Below, piece by piece: positions 10,954-21,787 of a DNA stretch of 64,000 nt; within the stretch, counting starts at the first letter, position 1; every line of letters starts with the position of its first letter. Made by a program: the position numbers and the translations under genes. Below the pieces are notes generated by a model. The model searched no databases and had not been told where the DNA came from. It worked only from the letters and a program-made list of their open reading frames with translations. The DNA is from Linanthus parryae (taxonomy: Eukaryota > Streptophyta > Magnoliopsida > Ericales > Polemoniaceae): the NCBI GenBank assembly GCA_023055425.1, contig JALGPY010000004.1:58985718-59049717 (forward strand), read 5' to 3'.

Positions 10954-12240
10954 TGTAAGGTCACAGGTTTAATGGACTTGAAGGCCTTGAACCAGTTTTC
11001 AAAGCCTTGAATCAGGTTTCACAGGCTTCATATACCAGAGCTATTTTCAAGGCCTTGAACCAGAATTCAAAGCCTTGAAACTGTCTGACCTGCATACATG
11101 TTCTGAGGTGGAGTTTCTCTAAACTCTTTTGATTTAATTCCATTCCTCTAACCCCTGTACTTGATGTGTCATTATTTGATGATGAAAGACAAGCTGTTTT
11201 GATATATCTAACATGTTTAATCCATTATTTTGACTTGCAGGAAAATTTTATTCCCTAAATATGGAGGATTTGTTTCCTTATCTGGATCTTGCAGGAAAGG
11301 AAATCACTTAGTGAAGATGATCCTGTGATCAATCATAAATTCATGGCAGCTTCTTGATTTGTTTAAAGACAAGATCACAACAAAATCTCTGAAGATTGTG
11401 ATCAACTATCCGTTGGAGAAGGCTGTTGAAGAGAGTTAAAGCTGTTGCCTAAAATTTAGGAAGTTGTTGCTGAAAATCTGGAGAGATTTGCAGAGTTTCA
11501 AACTGTATAAATATATCCTAGTTTGAAGCATCAACACACAACACTCAACTGGTAAAAATAGAGACACAATTTTGGATTGACATGAATCAAAGAAGTTCAT
11601 CACTCTCACAATCCAACACACAGAAGTTCACTGCATTCTTCACTGCAGTTCGACATTCTAGTGTTCTTCTGTATTGTTTTTTATTGGTAGATCATTTATG
11701 TAATACTCTTATACTTCATTCTCAAGGATTGTTCAAAGTTAACAATAGAGAATTCTTAGTTAATCAGTTAGCAAGAGCAGGTACTAGATAGATTAGGGAG
11801 AACCACAAGCTGTAACAGAGTAAGGCAATTCTCTGTGCTTGAGATCTAGGGCTTAGCTATTGATTAATAAGGATTGAGTTGAAAATCTTGCATGAAGAAG
11901 ATCCCTGAGGTAAGACGTAGGTCCAAGAGGACTGCACTCTATAAATCCTTTGTCTCTTGCACTTACAGTTCATTCAAATTCATAGTTTTTACATCACTCA
12001 AACTTGTTTGCTTTTCAAGGGTTTGAAACTCTTTTCAAGGCGTTGAAAAAGACATGTCTGTTTTATTTCAAATTGTACTTCATTCCAAAAGCTTGAATTT
12101 GTGTTAAAGGCCTTGAACTGCTTTACACTTGAACTAAAACTTTTTCTCCTCCTCAAGCTTTGCAAAAAGTTGGCATACTCTATTCAACCCCCCCTTTAGA
12201 GTACATGTGCTGCACATCCATCTGCATACTCCCCCTTTCA
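10954..12240 (+). mobile_element. Sire-B 3' LTR
   Basis: Begins TGTAAGGTCACAGG after the purine tract and ends CCCCCTTTCA. Length 1,287 bp. The TATA box TATAAATA is at about 11506. Copies of the palindrome TCAAGGCCTTGA and one-mismatch versions recur (for example 11047-11058 and near 10980, 11070, 12035 and 12105). The last 80 bases, with CATACTCTATTCAACCCCCCC, match the end of the Sire-A LTR. Confidence 0.85.
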
Positions 12241-12636
12241 TTAAGCATGGTAACTCGGTTTGAATTGGCTCTAGGTATAGACAACTTGTTTTGTAACTGG
12301 ACAAGTTGTACTTTGCTTGATTAATAATAGAAGACGGGTTAGTTTTTCATAAATCAAAGCGTAGTTCATAGCATCCCTAGTGATCCACGAGGGAATTCCG
12401 GGTACTTGTCTCCAATTAGTAAGTCAATCAATTATTCTTGTAGATAGCGCGATATTTAAATCGGCTAACTTAATAGTAGTCTTTTATTTTTAGTAGAATT
12501 AGCAAATCAAATCCACTTGCTTGCCCACATAGGGTTATTCTTTATCAACTAGCTTACAAAGAAGTTCTTTGGGTTCGACAACCCGGATTAACAAAATTAT
12601 TACTACACAGACAACTGTGCACTTGCAGTTGGAACG
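12241..12636 (+). mobile_element. Athila-type LTR fragment (3' part)
   Basis: The closing part, GGGTTCGACAACCCGGATT followed by GTGCACTTGC, resembles the last 90 bases of the Athila-type LTR at 17967-19609. It is cut on the left by Sire-B and on the right by the Copia-C LTR. Too short to assign further. Confidence 0.5.
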
Positions 12637-13141
12637 TGTGAATATCTGTAAACTTAAAATGGGGAGATAATAAGTATTTAATAACAGGAGCTCGAAATAT
12701 TATTTTGAGAATATGGACATGAGTGCAATAACAGTTATTTTGTGGTGCTAATTGTTATTAACTATATTTGGGCTAGGTTCGGGTCGAATTAGAAGTCCTA
12801 ATAAAGTTAGGAGCCTGATTCGTATTTTCTCCTCATGTCCCTCCTGTAGCCTATATAAGTTTCCTTAGTCTTCAGAATTGCGTGTGCTTCAGATACACAC
12901 TGGAATATAGGGTTTCAAGAGTGATACCAATACGTCTGGAGCCCACACTTGCATCCAGGACGAACTTCAGGAATACGGCAGAAGATCAGGAATGAATCAG
13001 ACCTACATCAACTAGCTAGGGTGTAGGTATGAATCCTAATTACGCCTAGTAGGGTTATGGCGTTATGGTTGCTAAACGAACGAAAATTATTCGGTATAGC
13101 ATACATGTAATCAAACTGATCCAGGGACTCGCCTCCCTTCA
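12637..13141 (+). mobile_element. Copia-C 5' LTR
   Basis: TGTGAATATC...CTCCCTTCA, 505 bp, with a TATA box (TATATAA) at about 12852-12858. It is followed at once by a tRNA-iMet type primer-binding site (TGGTACCAGAGCCCTGG from 13144). This sets the 3' border well; the 5' border is my best reading. No matching 3' LTR is in the window, so Copia-C has lost its 3' half. Confidence 0.65.
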
Positions 13142-13381
13142 ATTGGTACCAGAGCCCTGGTTCGACTCTATATATCTCTATACAGCCATGTTGTCCAATT
13201 ATCAAACCGACAATGTATGTAAGAGTAGGAAGGTTGCGATGTCTGATTCTTTTTTGCAGATTGAATCATGTCCTACTATTATGGTCATATTATATGTTGT
13301 TTATGGTTATTTGGTTTTAATTCCCATGCTATTTTTCGTGGATGTAAAGATTTGTAGTCTTCTATAATAGTAAACCCTAGG
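13142..13381 (+). other. Copia-C primer-binding site and leader (left half)
   Basis: The primer-binding site is at 13144-13160. The rest is non-coding leader up to the Angela-1 insertion, and it resumes at 51090. The 5 bases CTAGG at 13377-13381 are the left target-site duplication of Angela-1, repeated at 51085-51089. Confidence 0.65.
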
Positions 13382-14796
13382 TGTTGGAATAGGTGCCCTA
13401 GAGGCAATCTGGTTTAGTATGAACAATAAATTGGATAGAATTCATTGTATTGTTTATTCGATATTTAATATAATGAAATCTTTAGATTTACAATTGTGTT
13501 GTTTATCTTAAATATCCCTAGTCCATTATAATGATTAATGGGACAATCATCTATAGACTAGTATGGGGTTGGATTGATATGGAGATATCATGATCCAACA
13601 CTTTGGTATGCATTATGAGTAATGGCATACTCGATTAACCCAACTCCGAGAAGGCTACATACATGTTATGTAAAGTCACAAGTTCTGCTCGCGCTGACAA
13701 CGGTATTGTCATCCTTAGACTTGAAGTCACTAGATCATCTAGTTGTATATTACTGTGATTTTGAAAGCGTCAAACGCTACACCGTGACTGGGTAGTCATA
13801 AAGGAGTGTACCGGATACAATGAGAAGCAAGCTTAGAGACTGTAGTAGACGTAGATAGAAATTGTCCCTCCCTCATAATGAGAGAAAGTATCCTAGGCCA
13901 CTTGAGGGATAGTGCTTATAGAATGTTTGGCCAGACTCAAATAAATCAATATAGGATACTGATGTTATTTGCACGAATAAGGCTATTCGCAGGATCGTGG
14001 AACTATGGATTGGATCTACGAGTGTGACTTGTATGTCTCTTGTCCAATCTGGATATTGAGACAAAGGGATGAGACAATACTTGCACAAGGTTTGTCATGA
14101 TGACTATTCTATTTGTTGGCTAGAATGGATGTCTAACTAGAGGCCGCTCCATATTGGTAAATAGTTACTACCAACTAAATAGAACGTATGGGGTCACACG
14201 CCATATAGAGATGAACTAGACTTGGGAAACAATTAATTAATATGATTAATTAATTCGAAGGATCAAATCGCAACAACTTGCTAACTTAGTAGGACTAATA
14301 TGCAAGTTGGACTAATCCGAACTTGACTAGGATTATGATGGGCCTTTATGTAGTAACCAAGGAGTTGTTGGACTATATAAAGGATGCTTCTAGCTTCCTT
14401 CCCTACAACTTATGCTCATACCATATTCTAAGTAGGAGAGAAGGAAGGAGAGAGCAAGACAAACAAGGAGGCCGAAGCCCCCCTTGTCGTCCGCAAACCC
14501 CGTCGGCCACAAGAGAGACCACCCCTCTCTTTGGTGCTCCGTTGCGTGATTTCTTCATCCTCTTAAACTCTTCCGAGCTAGCAAAAGGCGTTTGGAAGAT
14601 CTAGATCTCACCTCTAGGCGCGGATAAACCGTAGAGACGTGATAATTTTCCCGTTAGAAGTCATGAAGGAGACCTCAAAGACACTTAACACTATTCTCTT
14701 ACCATCGTCATGATTCCTCTTCCTGTGATTCTTGCAGGGTCTTGATCGGATGATTCTATTGTTCTTCCGCAGCGTATCCATGATCAAAACCCTACA
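13382..14796 (+). mobile_element. Angela-1 5' LTR
   Basis: 1,415 bp, TG...CA. TATA box TATATAAA at about 14374-14381. The 3' LTR totals about 1,412 bp once the nested element is removed, and the two are visibly similar with scattered substitutions. Confidence 0.9.
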
Positions 14797-16470
14797 TTGG
14801 TATCAGAGTCAGAGGCCGTAGAGCATAACGTGGTTTATGTGTTACGTTTTAGTTGTTAATCACCTTTAGTTGTTGATTATTGCGTTAAAACAACAAATTA
14901 AGCATGTAAATTGCATGTTGAATTTGATTCAACCAAACAAGATCTAATTCTTGTATTGGATGTATGAATTAGTAAGTTTAAATCACATAAGATGTGTATT
15001 TTGGATCTTGACGGCTAGGGTTTGGGAACATGCTTGAAAAAGGTTTTTATCTAAACATGGAAACAACTAAACTTGGGCAACAAGGCAAGGAGTTGTTCTG
15101 GAAACAACTCCTTAAAGAGGATCGGCACCCCTTAGGGACCGCCCCTTGCCTTCCCGCCCAAGCTAGGGCACGGCCAAGTGTTCGGGCCGGCCTAGCGTGC
15201 GGCCCGACCGTGTGTGGGCTCGGCTGACCGGCCCAAGGCCGCGCCATGGTCCTTTTTGGGCGGCTCGGCTATATTGATAGTGGACCCATGGACCGTTTTA
15301 ACCTACCATATCCAAAATCAATTAAAATTGACTAAGCGCGTTAAAAGGTTGTTTTAACTGTTCATTTGCAATTTTCATGGTGATTGGATATGGCCTTAGA
15401 TGTGGTTGGTTGTGGATGATTAATTTTTTTGGTTTGTTTACGGCCTGCGATCTGATCAGTTTGATGTAATAATTAATAAAAGTTTATGGTCTCCGAGCCG
15501 GTATTTTTATCTCAACTTGTGAGATTTATTTTATTTAGTATAGATGTTAGCTAGTGCTAGATAAAATAGATGATAGCCAAGATTGAAGAAAAGAAGCCCA
15601 AAGAATTAAAGGAGCTGCAAAATGGAGCATGGAGCATTCCACAAGGCTATGAAGGATGGACCAAGAGATGGAGGCACATGGTGGTGTGTTTTCATTCTAG
15701 GGTTCATAGATATTCTCATTGTCTTGAGAATGTCTTAGTCTAGGAGGCCATATCCATATCACGTTATTCTCTGTTTTGCGGATATTTATTTTATTGACTT
15801 ATTTTTGTTGTTGGTGTATGGTTGATGCATGAAATTTAATAATAAAATAAACTAACAACCCGGAACTTTTATTTGGAGTTGTGCCCAAACTCAAATAAGT
15901 AGATCAGTTGAGATAGATCAACAAAACCATTTTAAAATTTAAAGAAAAATCCCTCGAAACAAAATATTACGTTTTTTCCTTCTCGTTACATAAACACTCA
16001 TCACAAGATCGATTGATCAAGTTCGTGCGTGCCAAAGCAGGGCGACTTGTTTCATCATCACGTAGTGCGATGGCACACATAGTGTGCAATTTTTGGAGTA
16101 AGAGGTTGGACGTAACTGGGTATTTTAATAAGGATTAAAAACCTAGAGGCAATCAATTGAGATTATCTATGGGATAGGTAAATAAGGAGTTATTTGCCCA
16201 ATTGAACCAAGAGTTGCATATGATGCAATTGGAATTGTTCCTACCTAAATAGCTAATTTTGGGTGACTTGCCAAAGCAAGCTCAAAAGAAGTGAAATAGG
16301 GATCTTGGCACCCACTAGAAAATATAATGATATTTTCGGCATTAATATCTTGAGGGTTATTAATCAGTTGAAAAATAGTGGGAGCTATGTTTGATAATCT
16401 AGCCATTTGAATATAGTTAATTGTTCACAAACTAGTAAAACTTGCGTATTTTCCTTTTTGTAGAATTTCA
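14797..16470 (+). other. Angela-1 primer-binding site and long leader
   Basis: The primer-binding site TGGTATCAGAGT at 14798-14809 is complementary to tRNA-iMet. The following 1.66 kb is non-coding leader with a GC-rich block (15120-15260). A matching leader occurs inverted at 55941-57610, which confirms it belongs to the element. Short open frames on both strands at 15030-15247 come from the GC-rich block and are not genes. Confidence 0.8.
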
Positions 16471-17440
16471 ATGGAAAACAACTCATCGAACTCATCTCAC
16501 TCCCTATGATTTTTCCTTGAGAAAGACAAGCTATCCGGGACCAATTTTTTAGACTGGTAGAGAAACTTGAGAATCGTTCTCAAGCAAGAAAAGAAATTGT
16601 ACGCTCTAGAGGAGCAAGTTCCTGATGCTCCGGAAAAAAAACTCCTGCAGACCTAAAAGCGTATCAGAAGCGTGTTGATGACGCTAATGAAGTGGCCTGC
16701 CTAATGCTTTGCACCATGACCTCTGAGCTTCATAAGCAACATGAGAACATGAATGCAGTCGGTATGATCGCACACTTGAAGCAGCTATTCCAAGAGCAAG
16801 AAAGGGTTGAGAGGTATGAAGTTTTCAAGGCATTGTTCAAATGTCATCTGTCAGAAGGAAACCCCGTAGCGCCGCATGTGCTAGCATGATAGGGTATCTT
16901 GAGAGCCTAGGGCGCCTAGGGTTTCCGGTAGGCCAAGAGTTGGCCACTGATGTCATCTTGCAATCATTGCCTGAAAGTTATGGAAAGTTCATCAGGAACT
17001 TTAACATGAATGAGATCGTGAAACCTCTGCCTGATTTACTCACTATGTTAAGGGAAGTTGAACAAAGCATCAACAAGGGTAAGGGAAAATCCATAATGAT
17101 GGTGCAGAAAGGAAAGGGATAAAAGTTTGCCTCATCCTCCAAGGGAAAAGGAAAGTAAGTTGCGAAACCCAAGGAACCTGCCCTTAAGCCTTTTGGTGGC
17201 ATTGCCAAAGGTTTGACTAAAGGTGAATGTCACTACTGCAGTCAGCCTATACACTGGAGGAGGAACTTCCCAAAATATCTCGAGGTCAAGAGGCTTGGAA
17301 TAGCGATTTCCACCACCACGAGGTATTTTTGTTATAGATGTCAATATTACATGCTCTTCATCATGGGTATTGGATACAGGATATGGATCTCACATTTGTC
17401 GAAATGTGCAGGAGCTAAAGAGAAGTAGAAGATTGGCTAA
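16471..17440 (+). pseudogene. Angela-1 gag
   Basis: Starts MENNSSNSSHSL at 16471. A stop at codon 13 and another after FLDW (about 16557-16559) interrupt it. The UBN2-type gag core (FKALFKCHL, then IGYLESLGRLGFPVG with a frame change near 16850, then DVILQSLPESYGKF) is clear. The zinc knuckle at 17228-17270 reads CHYCSQPIHWRRNF: the last ligand Cys has become Phe, so it could not bind zinc normally. Copia-type gag is present in one more inverted copy at 55813-55940. Confidence 0.85.
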
Positions 17441-17445
17441 AGGGG
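17355..17445 (+). pseudogene. Angela-1 protease
   Basis: The motif VLDTGYGSHIC, with the catalytic DTG, is visible at about 17367-17398, followed by NVQELKRSRRL. The domain is in a different frame from the gag above and ends in stops near 17440-17460. Confidence 0.7.
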
Positions 17446-17669
17446 AGATTAGCCGTAGGCGTGTATGAGTTGTCTCTGCCTTCAGGAACATTATTTCTAT
17501 TTCTTGTTTGGACAAGGATGGTTTTACTATTTCAATAAAGAACAGTTGTTGTTCCATTTATTTTGATAGTATTCACTATTGTAGTGGGCAATTATTTAAT
17601 GGATTTTATATCCTTGATTAAAGAAATCCTGTCTATAACATTAATACTAAGAGGACTAAAATTAATAAT

Positions 17670-17966
17670 TTAAATCCTGCTTATCTATGGCATTGTCGTT
17701 TAGGCCATATAAACGAGAAACGTATATCTAGACTCCATAAGGATGGATTTCTACACTCATTTGATTTTGAATCATATGAGACATGTGAGGCTTGTTTATT
17801 GGGAAAAATTACAAAGTTCCCTTTCAATAATAAAGGAGAGGGGACTAGTGAGCAATTGGCTCTAGTACATATTGATGTATGTGGGCCATTTTCCATGCCT
17901 GCCAAGGGTGGTTATGTATAATTCATAACATTTACTGATGATTTCAGTAGATATGGATTTGTATAC
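17670..17966 (+). pseudogene. Angela-1 integrase, N-terminal part
   Basis: The zinc-binding domain WHCRLGHINEKRISRL ... CEACLLGK is intact (about 17689-17805), followed by the first catalytic Asp in VHIDVCGPF. A TAG stop lies near 17918. The frame breaks at FVY, where Athila-2 begins. It resumes at 36722 with YLKKAKSESF, and the 5 bases TATAC are present on both sides. Confidence 0.9.
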
Positions 17967-19609
17967 TGATAAATCTCTTTTAGGAGCTATTAATATACTT
18001 CCATATTACTTGTAATAGGCTTATTTCACATGATTTATATGTTATATTTGCACAAATATGTGAATTTGACGATTTATAGGCCGAAGAGTGAAAAGTTGTG
18101 TTTCTAGCCTATTTGTGAATGTTTTTCTCTCATATTTGCTATGATAATTGCACGGGTTGTTTAGTGTTGTGTATCACAGGTAAAAGAGTTGCATTGGAGC
18201 TTATGAGATGCTTGGATATGCTTGGAATGGAGCTACATGAAGATGAGAAAAGGAGACGCAAAAACGAAGCAAAGTTGGAAAAGTCATACAGGATCAGCCT
18301 GCACTATTTTCGATGCTAAGGAAAATTTACAAAGAATTTTGGAGCAAGGCCTACGGCATTGGAAATTAGACATCCGTAGCTTTCCAACGATATATGGTAG
18401 TCCCAAAGACGAGTCCGTATGAGGGAGATACAGCCAGCGCAAGATCAGCAAATAATTCTGTCCGGGAATTACAAACTAGAGGGGCTGAAGTGCAATTTCG
18501 GCCAAATATCATTAAAAAAACGTGCCCAGACCCTTGGGAACGGACTCTCAGACCTAAAACACGGGAAGAAGCTGCTGGGGAACGAGGGAGGAAGGCTAGG
18601 AGAGACGAGGATCATGGAGAACAACGCCGGAGGCCGGAACGCGAATTTCGTCACGAGTTTGACTATCCCTCTCATCTTTTCTATCGTTTCTCAATACTAT
18701 GAACTTGTTAGCTTCTATTTTCAGATTATTTGAGTAGTTTTATTTGCTAGGCTATATGGAGAGCCTAGGGCTTTGTTAGAAAAGTCTACCGGATATGTGG
18801 ATTGATTCGTGCTTATGGATTCATGTGATGGATTGATTTTATCTCGTTTGATGGATTGTTGAACTTGCACTATTGATACGTGCTTGGTAGGATATGAATG
18901 ATCATATGAGATGTTTCAATTAATATCGTGTTATCTTAGCTTAAAGTAATAATGAATTTGCTTCTTCTAGTAATATTTTTCTTAATTTTATGCTACCTTA
19001 GCGTCATGAACTAGGGTATCTACTTGGTGAAAGATCGATGGACTGACAAGTGAAGATTAATTAGCTTGTGAATCTAGGATTGCTAGCAACCCCGTATCGT
19101 GATGGACCGAAAGGTGAAATGTTAGGGTTTGGATCAAACGTAGTATTATTCTTAATGCTTGTTAGGTGATGTAGTTTATGGATCGACAGATGACGATTAC
19201 AGAACCTAGCATAGGCTTACATGAGACCGAGAGGAGATTGTAAGTAGTTAGACGTGATCAAGAACATATTCAATATTACATGTTTCAAAGCAATATCCGA
19301 AATTGTCTTCTGCCCTAGGTGATCCATAGATCGCCTAGTCTTTCTTCTTATTTAATCAAACCTTGTTTAATTATAAAAATACAAAAAATATTGTATTTTA
19401 GTTAGTTTAATACAGTCACTTGATTGGGGGTGACAACTTCTCAAATCAACAACTTTCTTCCTGTTATTTCAATTACACTCTTTAGATTTTAATCTCTAAT
19501 TAACAATAAACCTACTATCTGTCCTTGTGGGTTCGACAACCTGAGTTTCAATATTCACTCTTTATTACTTCGACCGTGCACTTGCGTATACACGTAGGAA
19601 ATCGTGTCA
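17967..19609 (+). mobile_element. Athila-2 left LTR
   Basis: 1,643 bp, from TGATAAATCTCTTTTAGG to CGTGTCA. It is closely similar over its first kilobase to the LTR starting at 62431, which marks them as one family. It is followed by AGTTTTTGG, the usual start of the Athila leader, but the tRNA-Asp primer-binding site that should come next is missing. Confidence 0.8.
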
Positions 19610-19744
19610 AGTTTTTGGTGGATAAGCCATCCAAGAAGGCCATTGGGGTGGTAGAATACCTACTTGTGAGGGTTGGTAGTTTTATCATACCAGCCGATTT
19701 CGTGATATTGGACATGCCAGTTGGTGACGTTCCAAAAATTGACG
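19610..19744 (+). pseudogene. Athila protease fragment, plus strand
   Basis: In one frame: DKPSKKAIGVVEY, then VRVGSFIIPADFVILDM. This is the segment that follows the catalytic Asp region in Athila proteases (compare Athila-1 near 32000). It starts only a few residues downstream of where the inverted block at 19745 ends (GEPRKT). The two pieces are therefore neighbouring parts of one gene in opposite orientations. The frame upstream runs into the LTR and has no meaning there. Confidence 0.7.
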
Positions 19745-21579
19745 ATTGATCCAAGTTTTACGAGGCTCCCCCACACCTAGCTTTTTCAATACTGAAAGCG
19801 GCATTAAGTTGACACTCGCCCCCAGATTGCACAAAAGCTTGCCTGTATATGCCCCGCCAAGTGTAGCTTCAATCACAAAACTACCTGGATCTTTCTTCTT
19901 CTTAGGCAATCCATGCAAGACACATGAACTCACATGCTCATTCAGCTTCACTGTCTGAAAGTTATCCATAGCTTTTCTCCCATAGATTGCATCCTTGATA
20001 AACCGCGCATTCTTAGACATTTTCTCATTGGAATTTTCCTCATCATGTAAAGTCATGCCCTTTGATTGGGGGACCATGATAGGTGTCTTCTCAGAATCGA
20101 AGACCTCATGCTCCTTAGCCTTTGATGCTTCAGCTCTGGCATGGCTCGGGTATGGTTGATCAGTCAACGAAACCCCGCTGCGAGTGGTAATGGCATTTAC
20201 CTGGCGCACATTCTCTGTGTCAGACGGTAGAGAACCAGGTGCTCTAGCAGATAATTGCGTTGCAATTTTCCCAGCTTGAACCTCTAGTGCACGAAGAGAA
20301 GTCTTTGTAGCCTGCAAATCAGAAGACATAGCATTGACCGTCGTGGTCATATCGTTCATGTTGTTACTCAGCTGTGTCAACGCCTTAGTGAGTACAGAAA
20401 TCTCTGGGTTTGGCGCTACAACAGCCGGTGGTGGATCCTGCGACACTGGTGCTTGTGGCATGTGCTGAAACTCAGGTGCGTATATAGCTCCAGACTGATC
20501 TCCATACCTGAAACTTGGATGATCTCTTGTGCCTGGTCTGTAGTTCCCTTGGTTCTAATTCTGCCGCTGTCCTTGTGCCCCCACAAAGTTCACATCTTCA
20601 CTTGTAATCTCGGCCAAGGCTGAATCAAATTCCTGCTCCTCTACTCTTGCAACTGGCTTCTTATCCCGATACACATGCTTGGCTAAATCTGACACCATCT
20701 TGCTGATCCCAGTCTTCCATTCATCATCTCTAGGTTCAGGCAATGCCGATAATCTCCTGGAATCATAGAGTTGTGAGTCCTTCTTAGCGAGCTGCTTTAT
20801 GAGCGCATAGGCTCCTTTCTTGTCAACAGAGTACAGAAAATTGCAACCAGCTTCTCTGTTAACCAGCTCCTGATTGTGACGTTCTAGACCATAGTAGAAG
20901 ACTTGAAAATTTTTTTAAAACCAAAATCATGGTTTGGGCACTTCCTGATCAAATGCATAAAACGGTCCCATGCATCTACTAGAGTTTCATCGGCATGTTG
21001 CCGAAATCCTAGAATATCACCGTGTAGCTCAATCACCCGTTGAACTAGATAAAACTTGGCCATGAACTCATCCACACAATGAGCCCATGTAGTTATCGAA
21101 TCAGGAGCTCTTGACTGTAGCTACTTCTCAGCTGCACCCTTCAGACAGTAAGGGAAACGAATTATCTTCAACGCCTCTGCTGTTACATCCTTGTACTTGG
21201 TAGTCTTTATGTACACGTTGAACCTCCCAATAAATTCATTGGGTTCTTCATCCCTGTTCCCATAGAATTGGAACTGATTGGTCACCGTCTGAATTGTCGC
21301 AGGCTTAAGATCAAAGTGCTCGGCCTGTATCTCTGGCACCACAATTGCCGGATTGTGTCCATAGGTGGACGACTGAAACTTCTCCACAATATCCTGTCCA
21401 GACTTGTTGTATGGTGTCTGGGCGTTGCGATCATTCACCAGTTTAGACAACTCTTCCACCCGCTGATTGAGTTACGCGTTGGTCAATTGATCACCCATAG
21501 TGCTCTGTTTCTCTCTTCTCCTCTGATCTCTGAATAACTGCTCTGGGTCTTCAAGTGGGGGCACAAGTTCTCTAGGCAT
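19745..21579 (-). pseudogene. Athila-2 gag and start of protease, inverted
   Basis: Starts MPRELVPPLEDPEQ at 21579 on the minus strand, like MPRDLVTPLDNPEK of Athila-1. The gag core follows (AIVVPEIQAEHFDLKPATIQ; NEFIGRFNVYIKTTKYKDV). Stops near 21473, 21121 and 20560 and a shift near 20900 break it. The last part (20461 downward) is gag C-terminus plus protease start. The protease catalytic site reads LCNLGASVNLMP where Athila-1 has CDLGASINLMP: the catalytic Asp is Asn, a GAT to AAT change. Homology stops after GEPRKT at about 19755. No CCHC knuckle is present, as in Athila-1. Confidence 0.85.
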
Positions 21580-21703
21580 CCCGGACATACACTGATGACC
21601 TAAAAAGCAGACTCAAATACAAGTGAGAAAACAAGTAACTAATTAAACAAAAAGTAAAAGAGATATCCTAAATCAATTTCTACTAACTAATATACCGTTA
21701 AAT

Positions 21704-21720
21704 TCCCCGGCAACGGCGCA
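21704..21720 (-). promoter_or_regulatory. Athila-2 primer-binding site (tRNA-Asp)
   Basis: On the plus strand TCCCCGGCAACGGCGCA, the 3' end of plant tRNA-Asp with one C missing. It lies 7 bases from the inverted LTR end at 21728, the normal spacing. Confidence 0.85.
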
Positions 21721-21787
21721 AAAAACTTGACGCGAATTCTTTAAGCGCTTAAACGCAAGTATATGGTCAAGTAGTATTAGGAGTATT

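Larger units (their letters stand above)
3747..12240 (+). mobile_element. Sire-B: Sirevirus (copia superfamily), 5'-truncated and decayed
   Basis: Order visible: gag (N-terminus missing), protease, integrase, reverse transcriptase, RNase H, an extra lysine-rich reading frame, two AGGGGGAG purine tracts, 3' LTR. This is the Sirevirus layout. Gag has two zinc-knuckle regions in the sister copy Sire-A; one is lost here. Stops and frameshifts are spread along the whole length. Its 3' LTR resembles that of Sire-C (54521-55812) more than that of Sire-A, so at least two subfamilies are present. The 5' end was cut off by the gypsy LTR at 2105-3746. The right flank begins TTAAG, with no left partner to compare. 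Confidence 0.85.

Noticed and set aside
15030..15247. Frames on both strands in a GC-rich block
   Set aside because: Part of the Angela leader, present again inverted at 57154-57336 without conserving the frame.
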